NCBI GenBank assembly: GCA_003521845.1
Contig: DPHB01000005.1
Span: 19,638 to 70,868, forward strand
Reading direction: 5' to 3'
Length of the DNA stretch: 51,231 nt
Origin: Oceanospirillaceae bacterium
GTDB taxonomy: Bacteria > Pseudomonadota > Gammaproteobacteria > Pseudomonadales > Balneatricaceae
Part shown: positions 9,213 to 17,878 of the stretch, in pieces
Numbering within the stretch: position 1 is the first letter of the stretch
Layout of the letters: each line of letters opens with the position of its first letter
Made by a program: the position numbers and the translations under genes
The notes under the pieces: model-generated
Told to the model about the DNA's origin: nothing
The model's input: the letters and a program-made list of their open reading frames with translations, nothing else
Database searches by the model: none

Positions 9213-9583
9213 GTAAGGGTACCTTTGCTTTACCAGTGGTCTAGGTTGTGGTTAGACCAGCGGGAACGTCTATGATCGGGTCACCTACTTGGGTATCAAG
9301 TAAGGCCCAGTATCTTCAGCATTAATCGGGTTTGTGTTTCCTAAGTTTGGTTTTCTTACCGCCAGACTCACCCCGAAAAACGAGGGCTGAATTATGCCAG
9401 AATTGATAAGAAAAAGCGATATATAGAGTCCATTTATAGAACTTATACCGACTGTAACTAGTTATAGAAATTGGTCTATACAGGCGCAAACGCCTACGGC
9501 AAGGCCCGTATAGAAAGGAATCCACTCTTTGTCAGTAGAAAAACAGACAACAAAGCAGTGGCAAATAGTTAAACAAGGACCGG
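9213..9583. other. 371-bp intergenic region upstream of pckA
   Basis: There is no convincing gene here. A 67-codon minus-strand frame at 9322-9525 has no recognisable motif and an Arg/Tyr/Lys-rich composition unlike its neighbours. The region must hold the pckA promoter and leader. Near the gene there is an inverted repeat, listed separately. AAGGT lies 8 bases before the pckA ATG. Confidence 0.6.
9237..9259 (-). promoter_or_regulatory. Stem-loop in the pckA leader
   Basis: The arms TGGTCTA and TAGACCA form a perfect 7-bp stem with a 9-base loop, 25 bases upstream of the pckA ATG. In the mRNA it would fold just before the ribosome binding site. There is no T-run after it, so it is not a terminator. 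A role as an operator or in mRNA stability is possible but untested. Confidence 0.4.
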
Positions 9584-10489
9584 CTAGTGCAGGGTATCTT
9601 GTGTAGTAGGCACGCTAGATGTAGGGTTAAATAGCAAATGACAATCCACCTTATCAAAGGCATATTGCGTGGTGCAGAACTGGCAATCAATAACTAAACG
9701 GCCTAGTTCTGCCAAGACAGCGTCTACTTCGGCCTGACCTAGAGCAATAATTGCATGGGCACTACGCTCTCGGCTGCAATCACATTGGTAGCACACTGGA
9801 CGCTGGGCAAACACCTGCACATCATGCTCGTGGAACAGGCGATGCAGTAGTTGTTCCGCCGGCAAATCAAGCAATTCTTCCTTGCTTAGGGTAGCCACTA
9901 GAGCATGCACCAGCTCCCAATCTTCATCAGCTTGGGCTTCGTCGCTCACACTGGTAGGTAAGCGCTGCACCATAAAACCAGCTGCCTGCTCACCGTGCAT
10001 TTCTAACTGTAAGTGTGTGGGTAGCTGTTCGGACTGATAAAAATAGCCTTCTAAACACTCGGCTAAAGTCTCGTGATCTAGGCCAACAATGCCCTGATAG
10101 CGCTGCCCTTCGTCTGGCTCAATGGTAATTACCAGCTGTCCCTTGCCTACCAACCCGTGTAAATCCAAGTTATCGTCAACCGTGTCTGCATGGCGCGCCA
10201 AGCCTTTTAATGACAAAGGCTCTAGGGTGCCGGGCTGCTCTACACGGCATTCAGCCATAGCGTATTCCAGAGGGCCGTCGCCCCGTACCTGCACACTCAA
10301 ACGGCCCTGTAACTTCAAGTTTGCACTCAACAAAGCACTAGCTATAAACAGCTGCGATAAAATGGACGATACGGCACTTGGGTAGCTATGTTGCTGCAAC
10401 AAGGTTTGCACACTCTCGTTTAAGCCAATATGCACACCACGAATGTCCATATTATTAAACATAAAACCGCGCATCAAATCCTGAGCCAT
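9584..10489 (-). CDS. hslO: Hsp33 redox-activated chaperonin
   Basis: Cytoplasmic holdase chaperone activated by oxidation. The C-terminal zinc-binding redox switch has four cysteines, CDC at 236 and 238 (YQCDCSRERS) and CQFC at 269 and 272. The length of 301 residues is normal. It starts at ATG with GGAG upstream. Gene order yrfG-hslR-hslO-pckA on one strand matches the enterobacterial block, except that an AEC transporter lies between hslR and hslO here. Confidence 0.96.
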   Translation of the reverse strand: MAQDLMRGFMFNNMDIRGVHIGLNESVQTLLQQHSYPSAVSSILSQLFIASALLSANLKLQGRLSVQVRGDGPLEYAMAECRVEQPGTLEPLSLKGLARHADTVDDNLDLHGLVGKGQLVITIEPDEGQRYQGIVGLDHETLAECLEGYFYQSEQLPTHLQLEMHGEQAAGFMVQRLPTSVSDEAQADEDWELVHALVATLSKEELLDLPAEQLLHRLFHEHDVQVFAQRPVCYQCDCSRERSAHAIIALGQAEVDAVLAELGRLVIDCQFCTTQYAFDKVDCHLLFNPTSSVPTTQDTLH

Positions 10490-10547
10490 GCTCTAACTCC
10501 AACAAAGACGATATGTCTTAAAATAAGGGTAATTAATCTGCTGTAAA

Positions 10548-11432
10548 TTATAACACGTATAACAAAAGCAACGGCAAGCTCACCACACTCATTAGCGTGG
10601 AAACTATAACCACTCCAGCCACTTCTGTGGCACGCTGATTATAAAGTTGGGCAAACAGGTAGGCGTACACCGCCACGGGCATACTGCATTGTAAAATCAC
10701 CACTGCGGCGGCTTCGTCTTGCAGGTCCAACAGCCACACCAACAGCATAGCAACAGCAAAGCCTAACAATAAACGCAAGCTTGCCAAGCCAAAGCCCACT
10801 CGCAAGTTACCTAGTTTTAAGCTCGCCAACGAAACTCCCAAGGTAAACAGCATTAACGGAATGGTGAGATCACCGATCATTTGCGTAGTATTCAGCGCCC
10901 AGGTAGGTACCATTGTGTCGGATAGCAAGAACACCATGGCCAGTAAAGTCGCCGGGATGACCGGCATAGTCAGCAACGTTTTAGCAGAAAAGCCACCGCT
11001 CACCACAGCAATACCTACAGTAAACTGGATAGCTAAATAAACCACAAAAAAGGCAATAGCTAGGGCCAAGCCCTGCTCACCAAAGGCTAAGTAACACAAG
11101 GGTAAGCCCACGTTGCCTATATTAGGAAAGGTAAGGGTTTGCAAAAATGCTTGCCGGGACATACCTAATAGAGGCAAGAGAATATAACCCGCTAACAAGA
11201 ACAAGGCGTTGGCCAACAAGGCCGCCAAACCCATTTGCATAAACAAAGACTTATCCAAATTGGCTGTGGCCAAGGCATAGAAAACCATGGCCGGAGTACC
11301 AATAACGGTAACTAGTTTGGTTACCATGGGCGTATCAAAAGATTCACCCATGCGCACCCAAGCTACGCCCAAGCCAACACAGATAAAGACGGGGGCGAGG
11401 ATTTCAACTAATTGTAAAACCATGGCTAACAT
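10548..11432 (-). CDS. AEC family transporter (first copy)
   Basis: Integral membrane permease of the auxin efflux carrier (AEC) family, 294 residues with about ten hydrophobic segments in two blocks. Family members move small organic anions such as malate or malonate, but the substrate cannot be read from this sequence. It lies 15 bases downstream of hslR and 58 upstream of hslO, so it is probably co-transcribed within the heat-shock block. A second, clearly divergent AEC protein lies at 45249-46220. Confidence 0.87.
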   Translation of the reverse strand: MLAMVLQLVEILAPVFICVGLGVAWVRMGESFDTPMVTKLVTVIGTPAMVFYALATANLDKSLFMQMGLAALLANALFLLAGYILLPLLGMSRQAFLQTLTFPNIGNVGLPLCYLAFGEQGLALAIAFFVVYLAIQFTVGIAVVSGGFSAKTLLTMPVIPATLLAMVFLLSDTMVPTWALNTTQMIGDLTIPLMLFTLGVSLASLKLGNLRVGFGLASLRLLLGFAVAMLLVWLLDLQDEAAAVVILQCSMPVAVYAYLFAQLYNQRATEVAGVVIVSTLMSVVSLPLLLLYVL

Positions 11433-11447
11433 ATGAAATTACCGTAA

Positions 11448-11840
11448 CTAGTCATCAAGATGTTGTAAAAAACGTGACTGGTCACGCCGTTCTTTTTTGC
11501 TGGGGCGGTGGTCCGATATACCACCACCCATGGCTTTACGGGCTGCAGCCTGCTCAGTACGCTTGGCCGCACTGGTACTGGTTTCCTGGTACATTTTGGC
11601 GGCTTCGGGTGCACCGCGGCGCTGTTCAGACAAGCTCAAAACCTTCACTGTCTTTTCATCCCACCCCTGGCGAATAGTCAGCTCTACTCCCAGCTCAACA
11701 ATACGCGAGCATTTACTACGCTGCCCATCGTAGTGCACCTTACCACCTTCAATGGCCGCCTTGGCGACGCCACGCGTTTTGAAAAATCGAGCCGCCCATA
11801 ACCACTTGTCTAAGCGCACTTTTGCTGATTGCTCTGTCAC
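11448..11840 (-). CDS. hslR: Hsp15 S4-domain RNA-binding protein
   Basis: Heat-shock protein that binds stalled 50S subunits carrying peptidyl-tRNA and helps recycle them. The S4 RNA-binding domain is at the N-terminus, with RLDKWLWAARFFKTRGVAKA at residues 9-28, and the C-terminus is basic. The 130 residues fit the family. The start is GTG with AAGGA placed upstream. It lies in the conserved yrfG-hslR-hslO order. Confidence 0.94.
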   Translation of the reverse strand: MTEQSAKVRLDKWLWAARFFKTRGVAKAAIEGGKVHYDGQRSKCSRIVELGVELTIRQGWDEKTVKVLSLSEQRRGAPEAAKMYQETSTSAAKRTEQAAARKAMGGGISDHRPSKKERRDQSRFLQHLDD

Positions 11841-11940
11841 GGTTTGTCCTTTAATTGCTTACTAAGTTTAAGTTGTTATGTCGGGCGATTTAAGCCGTCA
11901 TTGCCAGTACCTTATACGATCATTGTCAGCACCTTATATG

Positions 11941-12020
11941 GTCATTGCGAGCGCAGCGAAGCAATCTTTCCAAGCCCGCACTTCGTCTGTTAGAGATTGC
12001 GTCGCTGCGCTCGCAATGAC
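11941..12020. repeat. 80-bp palindromic CATTGCGAG-type repeat, copy 1
   Basis: The outer 19 bases at each end, starting GTCATTGCGAGCGCAGCGA, are perfect inverted copies. After one mismatch another 7 bp (GCAATCT/AGATTGC) pair, around a spacer of about 26 bases. Degenerate CATTGNNAG half copies flank it at about 11899, 11921 and 12038. It resembles a widespread class of short intergenic palindromes. A related, shorter copy lies at 18889-18942. The 62-codon frame through it is a translated repeat, not a gene. Confidence 0.85.
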
Positions 12021-12112
12021 GAAGAGCTACGTTCGCAATGACCGAGGACTAGACTCTCCGCAATGACCAAGGTGCTACAACACTCTTCGCCTTGACGCTG
12101 TTGAATGTTGAT

Positions 12113-12763
12113 CTAAGGGATGGCCAAGCCCAAGTTGGCCACATTTTCAAAGTCGCCCGTATGCTGAGCCGGCTTTTGGCTATCGGGCTCACTAATGGCC
12201 AATAGGTGCCCAACACCGGATTCTTCTGCGGCAGCCAATACCTGCAGATTGTCATCCACCATCAATGTGCGCTCTCGGTCATAACCTATGTCGGCTTGCA
12301 GAGCTTGCCAGAACTCTTGCTGCTCTTTGGCATAGCCGTAATCATGGGAATGATAAATACCGTGCAACCAACGATCCAAACGTGCATGAGGTTGCTTTAC
12401 AGCCAAGCTACCCGCATGGGCATTGGTAACTAGGAAAATTTGCTTATCCGTAGAGGCTAACCAATTCAAAAAATTTTCAGTGCCGGGCAAAAACTGCACC
12501 TTATGATCAATCTCTTTCTTCAAGGCAATAATATCAAGGTCGAATTCACGCTGCCAATAATCTAAGCAATACCAATTTAACTGGCCTCTCTGGGCTTTCA
12601 GTTTTGGGTAGATTTCACCTTTTGCTTGCTCTAAAGAAACCCCTTTAATGTCCGCGTAACGTTGTGGCAAATGCTGCAACCAATAATAGGTATCAAAGTG
12701 TAAATCCAGCAAGGTACCATCCATGTCAAGCATGACGGTATCAATATTTTGCCAATCTAACAT
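12113..12763 (-). CDS. yrfG: YrfG-like HAD phosphatase (GMP/IMP nucleotidase)
   Basis: HAD-superfamily hydrolase of 216 residues, resembling E. coli YrfG, a purine nucleotide 5'-phosphatase acting on IMP and GMP. Motif I is MLDMDGTLLDL with the nucleophile pair Asp13 and Asp15, motif II is FLVTNAH, and motif IV is LMVDDN. The context supports the name: it is followed on the same strand by hslR and hslO as in E. coli. It starts at ATG after a GGAAAGAAG ribosome binding site, divergent from trxB with 107 bases between. Confidence 0.87.
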   Translation of the reverse strand: MLDWQNIDTVMLDMDGTLLDLHFDTYYWLQHLPQRYADIKGVSLEQAKGEIYPKLKAQRGQLNWYCLDYWQREFDLDIIALKKEIDHKVQFLPGTENFLNWLASTDKQIFLVTNAHAGSLAVKQPHARLDRWLHGIYHSHDYGYAKEQQEFWQALQADIGYDRERTLMVDDNLQVLAAAEESGVGHLLAISEPDSQKPAQHTGDFENVANLGLAIP

Positions 12764-12870
12764 GCTTCTTTCCTTACAATTTCTGTTTTTTGCCGTTCTG
12801 GCGCTTGAATTATGGTATCGTCGGGCGCATATTTTTGCTATGCCTAATTTAGCTTCTCAAGGAAAAAGTC

Positions 12871-13827
12871 ATGAGTGAAGTTCAGCACCATCGTTTAATT
12901 ATTTTGGGATCCGGCCCTGCTGGTTACACGGCTGCCGTTTATGCAGCTCGCGCCAATCTATCGCCTACCCTTATTACTGGTATGCAGATGGGCGGCCAGC
13001 TCACGACCACCACCGAGGTTGATAACTGGCCCGGTGACGTAGAAGGCCTACAAGGCCCAGACTTAATGGAGCGCATGAAAGCACACGCCGAGCGTTTTGA
13101 GACGAACATTGTGTTTGACCACATTGATGCTGTAGAGCTGACCCAAAAGCCATTTAAGCTAACTGGCCAAGGTACACACTACACTTGTGACTCTCTCATC
13201 ATCTGTACCGGTGCCAGTGCTCAGTACTTAGGCCTAGACAGCGAAACAGCATTCCAGGGCAAGGGCGTTTCAGCCTGTGCTACCTGTGATGGCTTCTTCT
13301 ATCGCAACAAGAAGGTAGCTGTTATCGGTGGTGGCAACACCGCCGTAGAAGAAGCGCTATACCTAGCCAACATTGCCGCCGAAGTAACCGTAGTACACCG
13401 TCGCGACAAGTTCCGCTCTGAGAAAATACTTGCTGATCGTATCGCTGACCGCGCCGCCAATGGCAACGTCAACATCGAATGGAACCACACTCTTGATGAA
13501 GTATTGGGCGACGACATGGGCGTTACTGGCATGCGCATCAAGAGCACGGAAGATGGCAGCACTAGGGACCTAGACGTCGATGGGGTATTTATTGCCATTG
13601 GCCACAAGCCCAATACCGACCTTTTTGCTGGTCAGCTAGACATGGAAAATGGCTACCTAACGGTACAAAGTGGCACGCAAGGTAATGCCACCCAAACCAG
13701 CATCACAGGCGTTTTTGCCGCCGGTGATGTTATGGATCATATCTATCGCCAAGCTATTACATCAGCCGGCACGGGCTGCATGGCGGCGCTGGATGCCGAG
13801 CGTTATTTGGATGACTTAGAAGCTTAA
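12871..13827 (+). CDS. trxB: Thioredoxin-disulfide reductase
   Basis: NADPH-dependent flavoprotein that reduces thioredoxin in the cytoplasm. The FAD motif GSGPAGYTAA is at residues 13-22, the redox pair CATC at 136-139, the NADPH motif GGGNTAVEEA follows, and the C-terminal FAD motif AAGDVMD is present. The length of 318 residues is normal for the low-molecular-weight class. It starts at ATG with AAGGA upstream and is divergent from yrfG. Confidence 0.97.
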   Translation: MSEVQHHRLIILGSGPAGYTAAVYAARANLSPTLITGMQMGGQLTTTTEVDNWPGDVEGLQGPDLMERMKAHAERFETNIVFDHIDAVELTQKPFKLTGQGTHYTCDSLIICTGASAQYLGLDSETAFQGKGVSACATCDGFFYRNKKVAVIGGGNTAVEEALYLANIAAEVTVVHRRDKFRSEKILADRIADRAANGNVNIEWNHTLDEVLGDDMGVTGMRIKSTEDGSTRDLDVDGVFIAIGHKPNTDLFAGQLDMENGYLTVQSGTQGNATQTSITGVFAAGDVMDHIYRQAITSAGTGCMAALDAERYLDDLEA

Positions 13828-13847
13828 TCCAAATATCATCAATATCC

Positions 13848-13872
13848 GGGGCCAGACCTCAGTTCTGGCCCC
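13848..13872. repeat. 25-bp hairpin repeat, copy 1
   Basis: A 9-bp perfect stem GGGGCCAGA/TCTGGCCCC with a 7-base loop, 20 bases past the trxB stop. Its reverse complement matches the element at 42444-42468 except at four stem positions. It could slow 3' decay or help end transcription, but there is no good T-run. Confidence 0.8.
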
Positions 13873-14068
13873 ATTTATCTCATTGCCTGCAAAAAAACCC
13901 TCAAAACCGCCAGTAAACCTAGATTTTGTAAGGACTTAGGCCACTTTTTCCTCTAAAAACCGACACAATTTACCGCCTAGATATTCCAATAGCCTTCGAC
14001 CTTGGTACAATAGCTCCACCTAATAAGGGCTCAGCCCAACCAAAAAAAACCATTGAGAGAGGCTCATT

Positions 14069-14698
14069 ATGGAAGTTTTAGGATTTTTGTTCCGTTGGTC
14101 ACACGTGCTATTCGGTATTACCTGGATTGGCATGCTTTACTACTTCAACTTCATTCAAGGCGGCTACTTCAAGCAAGCAAGCCCAGAAGGTCTATCTGAC
14201 GCCAAAGCCAAGTTAGCGCCAAGCGCTCTGTGGTGGTTCCGTTGGGGCGCTATGGGTACCTTCTTAACGGGTGTGGTTATGCTATTCACCATCCCAACTG
14301 CGATGAATAACTACATCTGGATTGGTGCTGCTTTTGGTACTTTGATGTTCTTGAACGTATGGATGATTATCTGGCCTAACCAGCAAATCGCCCTAGGCAT
14401 GAAAGAAGGCGACGCACCTGCTGCTGGCGCAAAAGCCCTATTGGCTTCCCGTCACAACGTCTTGTTTTCTGCGCCAATGGTGTTGTGTATGCTTGCTTCC
14501 CCAGGTCACAGCGGCCTAAGCAGCTATGCACCACTCGATTGGAGTGCAACTTCCATGATCGTTATGTTGGCAATCATTGCTTTGCTTGAGCTTAACGCTC
14601 TTAAAGGCAAGCAGGGTCCATTGACGACTGTTAAGGGTGTTATCCACAGCTCCTTGGCATTGACTGCCGTAATGGTAGCCGTACTTACTTTCTTATAA
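14069..14698 (+). CDS. PuuD-like (urate oxidase N-terminal family) membrane protein
   Basis: Membrane protein of 209 residues with about six to seven hydrophobic segments, related to the membrane domain of PuuD, a urate hydroxylase, but lacking the C-terminal cytochrome c domain. Conserved-looking polar positions in membrane segments include RWSHVLFGITWIG (His12), WWFRWGAM, IIWPNQQ and ASRHNVLFSAP, which could bind haem. No purine catabolism gene lies nearby, so urate oxidation is doubtful; this short form is common in marine gammaproteobacteria with unknown role. It starts at ATG. Confidence 0.75.
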   Translation: MEVLGFLFRWSHVLFGITWIGMLYYFNFIQGGYFKQASPEGLSDAKAKLAPSALWWFRWGAMGTFLTGVVMLFTIPTAMNNYIWIGAAFGTLMFLNVWMIIWPNQQIALGMKEGDAPAAGAKALLASRHNVLFSAPMVLCMLASPGHSGLSSYAPLDWSATSMIVMLAIIALLELNALKGKQGPLTTVKGVIHSSLALTAVMVAVLTFL

Positions 14699-14706
14699 GC
14701 TGATGC

Positions 14707-14728
14707 TTGTCGGGTTAAAACCCGACAA
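14707..14728. repeat. TTGTCGGGTT palindrome
   Basis: A perfect 22-bp palindrome, TTGTCGGGTTA joined to its complement, directly after the PuuD-like gene. It resembles the REP-like hairpins of the TGTCGG type and shares the GTCGG core of the hairpin at 34883-34901. Confidence 0.65.
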
Positions 14729-14740
14729 AACACAAGCAAT

Positions 14741-14779
14741 AAAAAACCCCGATATTGAATTCAATATCGGGGTTTTTTT
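14741..14779. terminator. Bidirectional intrinsic terminator
   Basis: A long uninterrupted palindrome: six A, CCCC, GATATTGAATTCAATATC, GGGG and seven T. It has an A-run on one side and a T-run on the other, so it can end transcription in both directions. It would serve the plus-strand PuuD-like gene and stop read-through of the minus-strand isomerase gene. Confidence 0.9.
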
Positions 14780-14973
14780 GTATTCGGTTAACAACATAAC
14801 CACATCCATGTGGTTAACATCGTTAGGCATCCTGCCATTCCCTGTCGGCCACTCCGGCTAACATCAATCCTATGTGTATAGGATAGCGAGAAAATGGCAG
14901 CGGTTGTATCGGAAAAATTCCTAAACCACAGCTAATTTAAGCCCAATTATATCTAAATCGGCCTAAATACCGC

Positions 14974-15648
14974 TTATTCGCCAACTTTGATCAATTCTAC
15001 TTGAAATACCAAGGCCGCGTTGGGGCCGATAGAACCGCCAGCACCACGTGGGCCATAAGCTAGATCTGGGTGAATATAGAATTCGTACTTACCACCTTCT
15101 TTCATTAATTGCAGACCTTCAGTCCAACCAGCAATAACGCCGTTAAGAGGGAAGGAAGTAGGCTCACCACGAGAATAAGAACTATCGAACTCTTGACCGT
15201 TCATCAAGGTACCCTTGTAGTGCACGGTTACCGTGTCAGTGGCCTGTGGCATTACGCCAGCACCTTCTTCAAGCACCTTGTACTGGAGGCCAGACTTGGT
15301 GATGACTACGCCTTCTTGTTGTGCTGTCTCAGCTAGGAAAGCTTCGCTTTCGGCCATAGAGTTAGCACTCTTGGCTACTTCTTGATCGCGTTGGTAAGCT
15401 TGCACAGCCTGCATGGCTTCTTGCGGTGTGATGGCTGTAGCTTCACCACCGTAATACTGGTTAAAACCTTCAACAAACGCATCAAGGTCTAAATCATCAA
15501 AGTCATTAGCCAATTGGCCAGCAATCAGCATACCGACGCTGTAGCTTACTTTCTGCTGTGGATCTTCCAGATTTACTTCGGCCTGTGCTGTTGCTGCTGA
15601 CAGGGCTAGAGCGCTGGTTACCGCCAGACGACTAAGAGTTGCTTTCAT
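14974..15648 (-). CDS. Periplasmic FKBP-type peptidyl-prolyl isomerase (FkpA/Mip-like)
   Basis: Exported prolyl isomerase and chaperone. A signal peptide of about 23 residues ends in AQA, followed by an N-terminal dimerisation part (YSVGMLIAGQLANDFDDLD) and a helical linker, and a C-terminal FKBP domain (about 125-224) with TVHYKGTLMNGQEFDSSY, GWTEGLQLM and YGPRGAGGSIGPNAALVF. The length of 224 residues fits the FkpA/Mip group. It starts at ATG with GAAGGA upstream. The gene stands alone on the minus strand, divergent from yheS. Confidence 0.92.
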   Translation of the reverse strand: MKATLSRLAVTSALALSAATAQAEVNLEDPQQKVSYSVGMLIAGQLANDFDDLDLDAFVEGFNQYYGGEATAITPQEAMQAVQAYQRDQEVAKSANSMAESEAFLAETAQQEGVVITKSGLQYKVLEEGAGVMPQATDTVTVHYKGTLMNGQEFDSSYSRGEPTSFPLNGVIAGWTEGLQLMKEGGKYEFYIHPDLAYGPRGAGGSIGPNAALVFQVELIKVGE

Positions 15649-15837
15649 GATCTTTCCTTCAATTTAATTATTGGGTTAGGGAGGCCTTTCACTACGTATG
15701 ACACTCCCTAGCTACTACCTATATAGGGATAAAATGCCTAAAATCTAGGCCAATATGCCAGAACCATAAAAATTTTCCACCCATACCCATAAATCTGCAC
15801 CAATTATTGGGTTTACATTAGAAGTAATTTTAGCGGC

Positions 15838-15871
15838 CATAGCATAGGGCCTGAGGCAGGCCTATGCTATG
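15838..15871. promoter_or_regulatory. Hairpin overlapping the likely yheS promoter
   Basis: The 11-base arms CATAGCATAGG and CCTATGCTATG are perfect inverted copies around a 12-base centre. The right arm contains TGCTATGAT (15865-15873), a good extended -10 element. With a start point about 7 bases on, the yheS mRNA would begin within a few bases of its ATG at 15882. The palindrome may be an operator over the promoter. Confidence 0.5.
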
Positions 15872-15881
15872 ATGCGCGCCT

Positions 15882-17807
15882 ATGATCCAGTTCAACGATA
15901 TACATCTATTACGCGGTGGCAACAGCCTACTAAAAGACGCCAATCTCACCCTCCATTCAAGCCAGCGCTATGGCTTGGTAGGGCGTAATGGCGCCGGCAA
16001 AACCAGTCTTTTCAAACTGTTACTTAATCAGCTCACTCCCGATTCGGGTGAACTGCAAGTGCCACCCAACCTGCGTCTAGCCCACATGGCCCAAGAAATT
16101 GGTGATACCCAGCGCACCACCCTAGACCATGTTTTGGACGGGGATGCCTTGTTTCGTCAAGCCGAGCAAAGCATTCAGCAAGCACAGCAAAACAACGATG
16201 ATGCTGCCTTAGCCCAAGCCTGGTCTGACTATGATCATGTAGACGGTTACACCGCCAAGAACCGTGCCCAGCAACTGCTACAAGGCCTGGGTTTTCAAGA
16301 AGTTGATTGGCAACAATCGGTAGCTAGTTTTTCGGGTGGTTGGCGCGTACGTTTAAACCTTGCCCAAGCCTTGATGTGCCCTTCGGATTTATTGCTACTG
16401 GATGAGCCCACCAACCATTTAGACTTGGACGCCACCATGTGGCTGGAAGGTTGGCTGCAAACCTACCCTGGCACCTTGTTTTTGATTTCTCACGACCGCG
16501 ACTTTTTGGATCAAGTGGTACAAACCATCGTCCATCTAAATCAACAGCAGCTCACCAGCTATCGCGGCAACTACGCTGCCTTTGAGCGCCAAAAAGCCGA
16601 GCGTATGGCCCAGCAACAAAGCATGTTCGACAAGCAACAAGCAGAAATTGCGCACATAGAAAGCTTTATCCGCCGTTTTAAAGCCAAGGCCAGTAAGGCC
16701 AAGCAGGCACAAGGACGAGTTAAAGCCCTAGAACGCATGGAACTGATTGCACCGGCTTACGCTGATTCGCCATTTAGCTTTCGCTTCCCTGAATTCGAGC
16801 AAATCAGCGCCAACCTTGTAACGCTTAACCAGGTAAGTATTGGTTATGACAAACCTTTACTACAAGCTGATTTAAGTATTCTGCAAGATTCTCGCATTGC
16901 CTTATTAGGCCCTAACGGCGCTGGCAAATCGTCCTTTGTGAAAACCCTGGTTGGCGACGTGCCGCCTCTAGCCGGACAAATCATCCCTGGCGAACACCTC
17001 AATATAGGTTACTTTGCCCAACACCAGTTAGAAGCTTTGGACCTCGAAGCCAATGGCATGTTGCACTTGCAACGCCTCAAGCCCAAAGCCAGCGAACAAG
17101 AATTACGTAACTTCCTAGGCAGTTTTGGCTGGCAGGGTGATCGTGTTTTTGAACCCGTAAAAAACTTCTCTGGTGGTGAAAAGGTGCGCTTGGCGCTAGC
17201 CATGATCGCGCTGCAAAAGCCCAACTTGTTGTTGCTGGACGAACCCACCAACCATCTGGATTTGGAAGCACGCCACGCACTCACCCGCGCCCTACAAGAA
17301 TTCCAAGGCGCGGTTATTGTGATTTCTCACGATCGCCATCTATTACGCCAGGTGGTAGACCAATATTGGCTGGTAGCCGATGGCCGTATCGGCCCCTATG
17401 AAGGTGACTTAGACAGCTACCAGCAACAGCTACAAAAGCTTGTGCAACAACAAGCTAAAGCCAAGCAGCTAGAGCAACGGGAAAACCGTGCTGATGATGC
17501 CGCTAACAACCAATCGGCGCAAGATCGCAAGCAACAAAAGCGTATTCAAGCCGAACAACGCGCTAAGCTCAGCCCACTGAAGAAAAAACTAGACAAGCTA
17601 GAAGCCCGCTTGGACAAGTTACACACCTTGCAAAACCAACTGGAACAGCAGCTTGTTGACCCAAGCTTGTACGAGGCCGAGCAAAAAAAGCAGCTACAAG
17701 ACCTATTGCAAAAACAAGCCAGCACCACGCAAGAAGCCGAACAAGTGGAAGAAGATTGGCTGCTGTGCCAAGAAGAATACGAGCAACTAGAAAGCCAATT
17801 GGCGTGA
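15882..17807 (+). CDS. yheS: ABC-F ATPase YheS
   Basis: Soluble ribosome-associated ATPase with two ABC domains and no membrane domain, of the YheS branch of ABC-F proteins that act on the ribosome during translation. The first Walker A is GRNGAGKTS (around 34), with signature FSGGWRVRLNLAQAL and LLLDEPTNHLDLDA; the second is GPNGAGKSS, with FSGGEKVRLALAMIALQKP and LLLDEPTNHLDLEA. The linker FIRRFKAKASKAKQAQGR matches YheS, and the C-terminus is a long charged coiled coil. The length of 641 residues matches E. coli YheS closely. There is no Shine-Dalgarno sequence before the ATG, which fits a leaderless or near-leaderless mRNA. Confidence 0.94.
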   Translation: MIQFNDIHLLRGGNSLLKDANLTLHSSQRYGLVGRNGAGKTSLFKLLLNQLTPDSGELQVPPNLRLAHMAQEIGDTQRTTLDHVLDGDALFRQAEQSIQQAQQNNDDAALAQAWSDYDHVDGYTAKNRAQQLLQGLGFQEVDWQQSVASFSGGWRVRLNLAQALMCPSDLLLLDEPTNHLDLDATMWLEGWLQTYPGTLFLISHDRDFLDQVVQTIVHLNQQQLTSYRGNYAAFERQKAERMAQQQSMFDKQQAEIAHIESFIRRFKAKASKAKQAQGRVKALERMELIAPAYADSPFSFRFPEFEQISANLVTLNQVSIGYDKPLLQADLSILQDSRIALLGPNGAGKSSFVKTLVGDVPPLAGQIIPGEHLNIGYFAQHQLEALDLEANGMLHLQRLKPKASEQELRNFLGSFGWQGDRVFEPVKNFSGGEKVRLALAMIALQKPNLLLLDEPTNHLDLEARHALTRALQEFQGAVIVISHDRHLLRQVVDQYWLVADGRIGPYEGDLDSYQQQLQKLVQQQAKAKQLEQRENRADDAANNQSAQDRKQQKRIQAEQRAKLSPLKKKLDKLEARLDKLHTLQNQLEQQLVDPSLYEAEQKKQLQDLLQKQASTTQEAEQVEEDWLLCQEEYEQLESQLA

Positions 17808-17878
17808 TCGCCGCAAAGCGTTACAATGACTAGACAAGCACGCTATCGCGCCACAAGAACAGCAATACGGATACCATC

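Noticed and set aside
9322..9525. 67-codon minus-strand frame between hslO and pckA
   Set aside because: No ribosome binding site, no known motif, and a composition rich in Arg, Tyr and Lys unlike nearby genes; it crosses the likely pckA promoter region.
11878..12066. 62-codon plus-strand frame
   Set aside because: It is the translation of the CATTGCGAG palindromic repeat and its partial copies (VIASAAKQS, VAALAMT are the typical products of such repeats).
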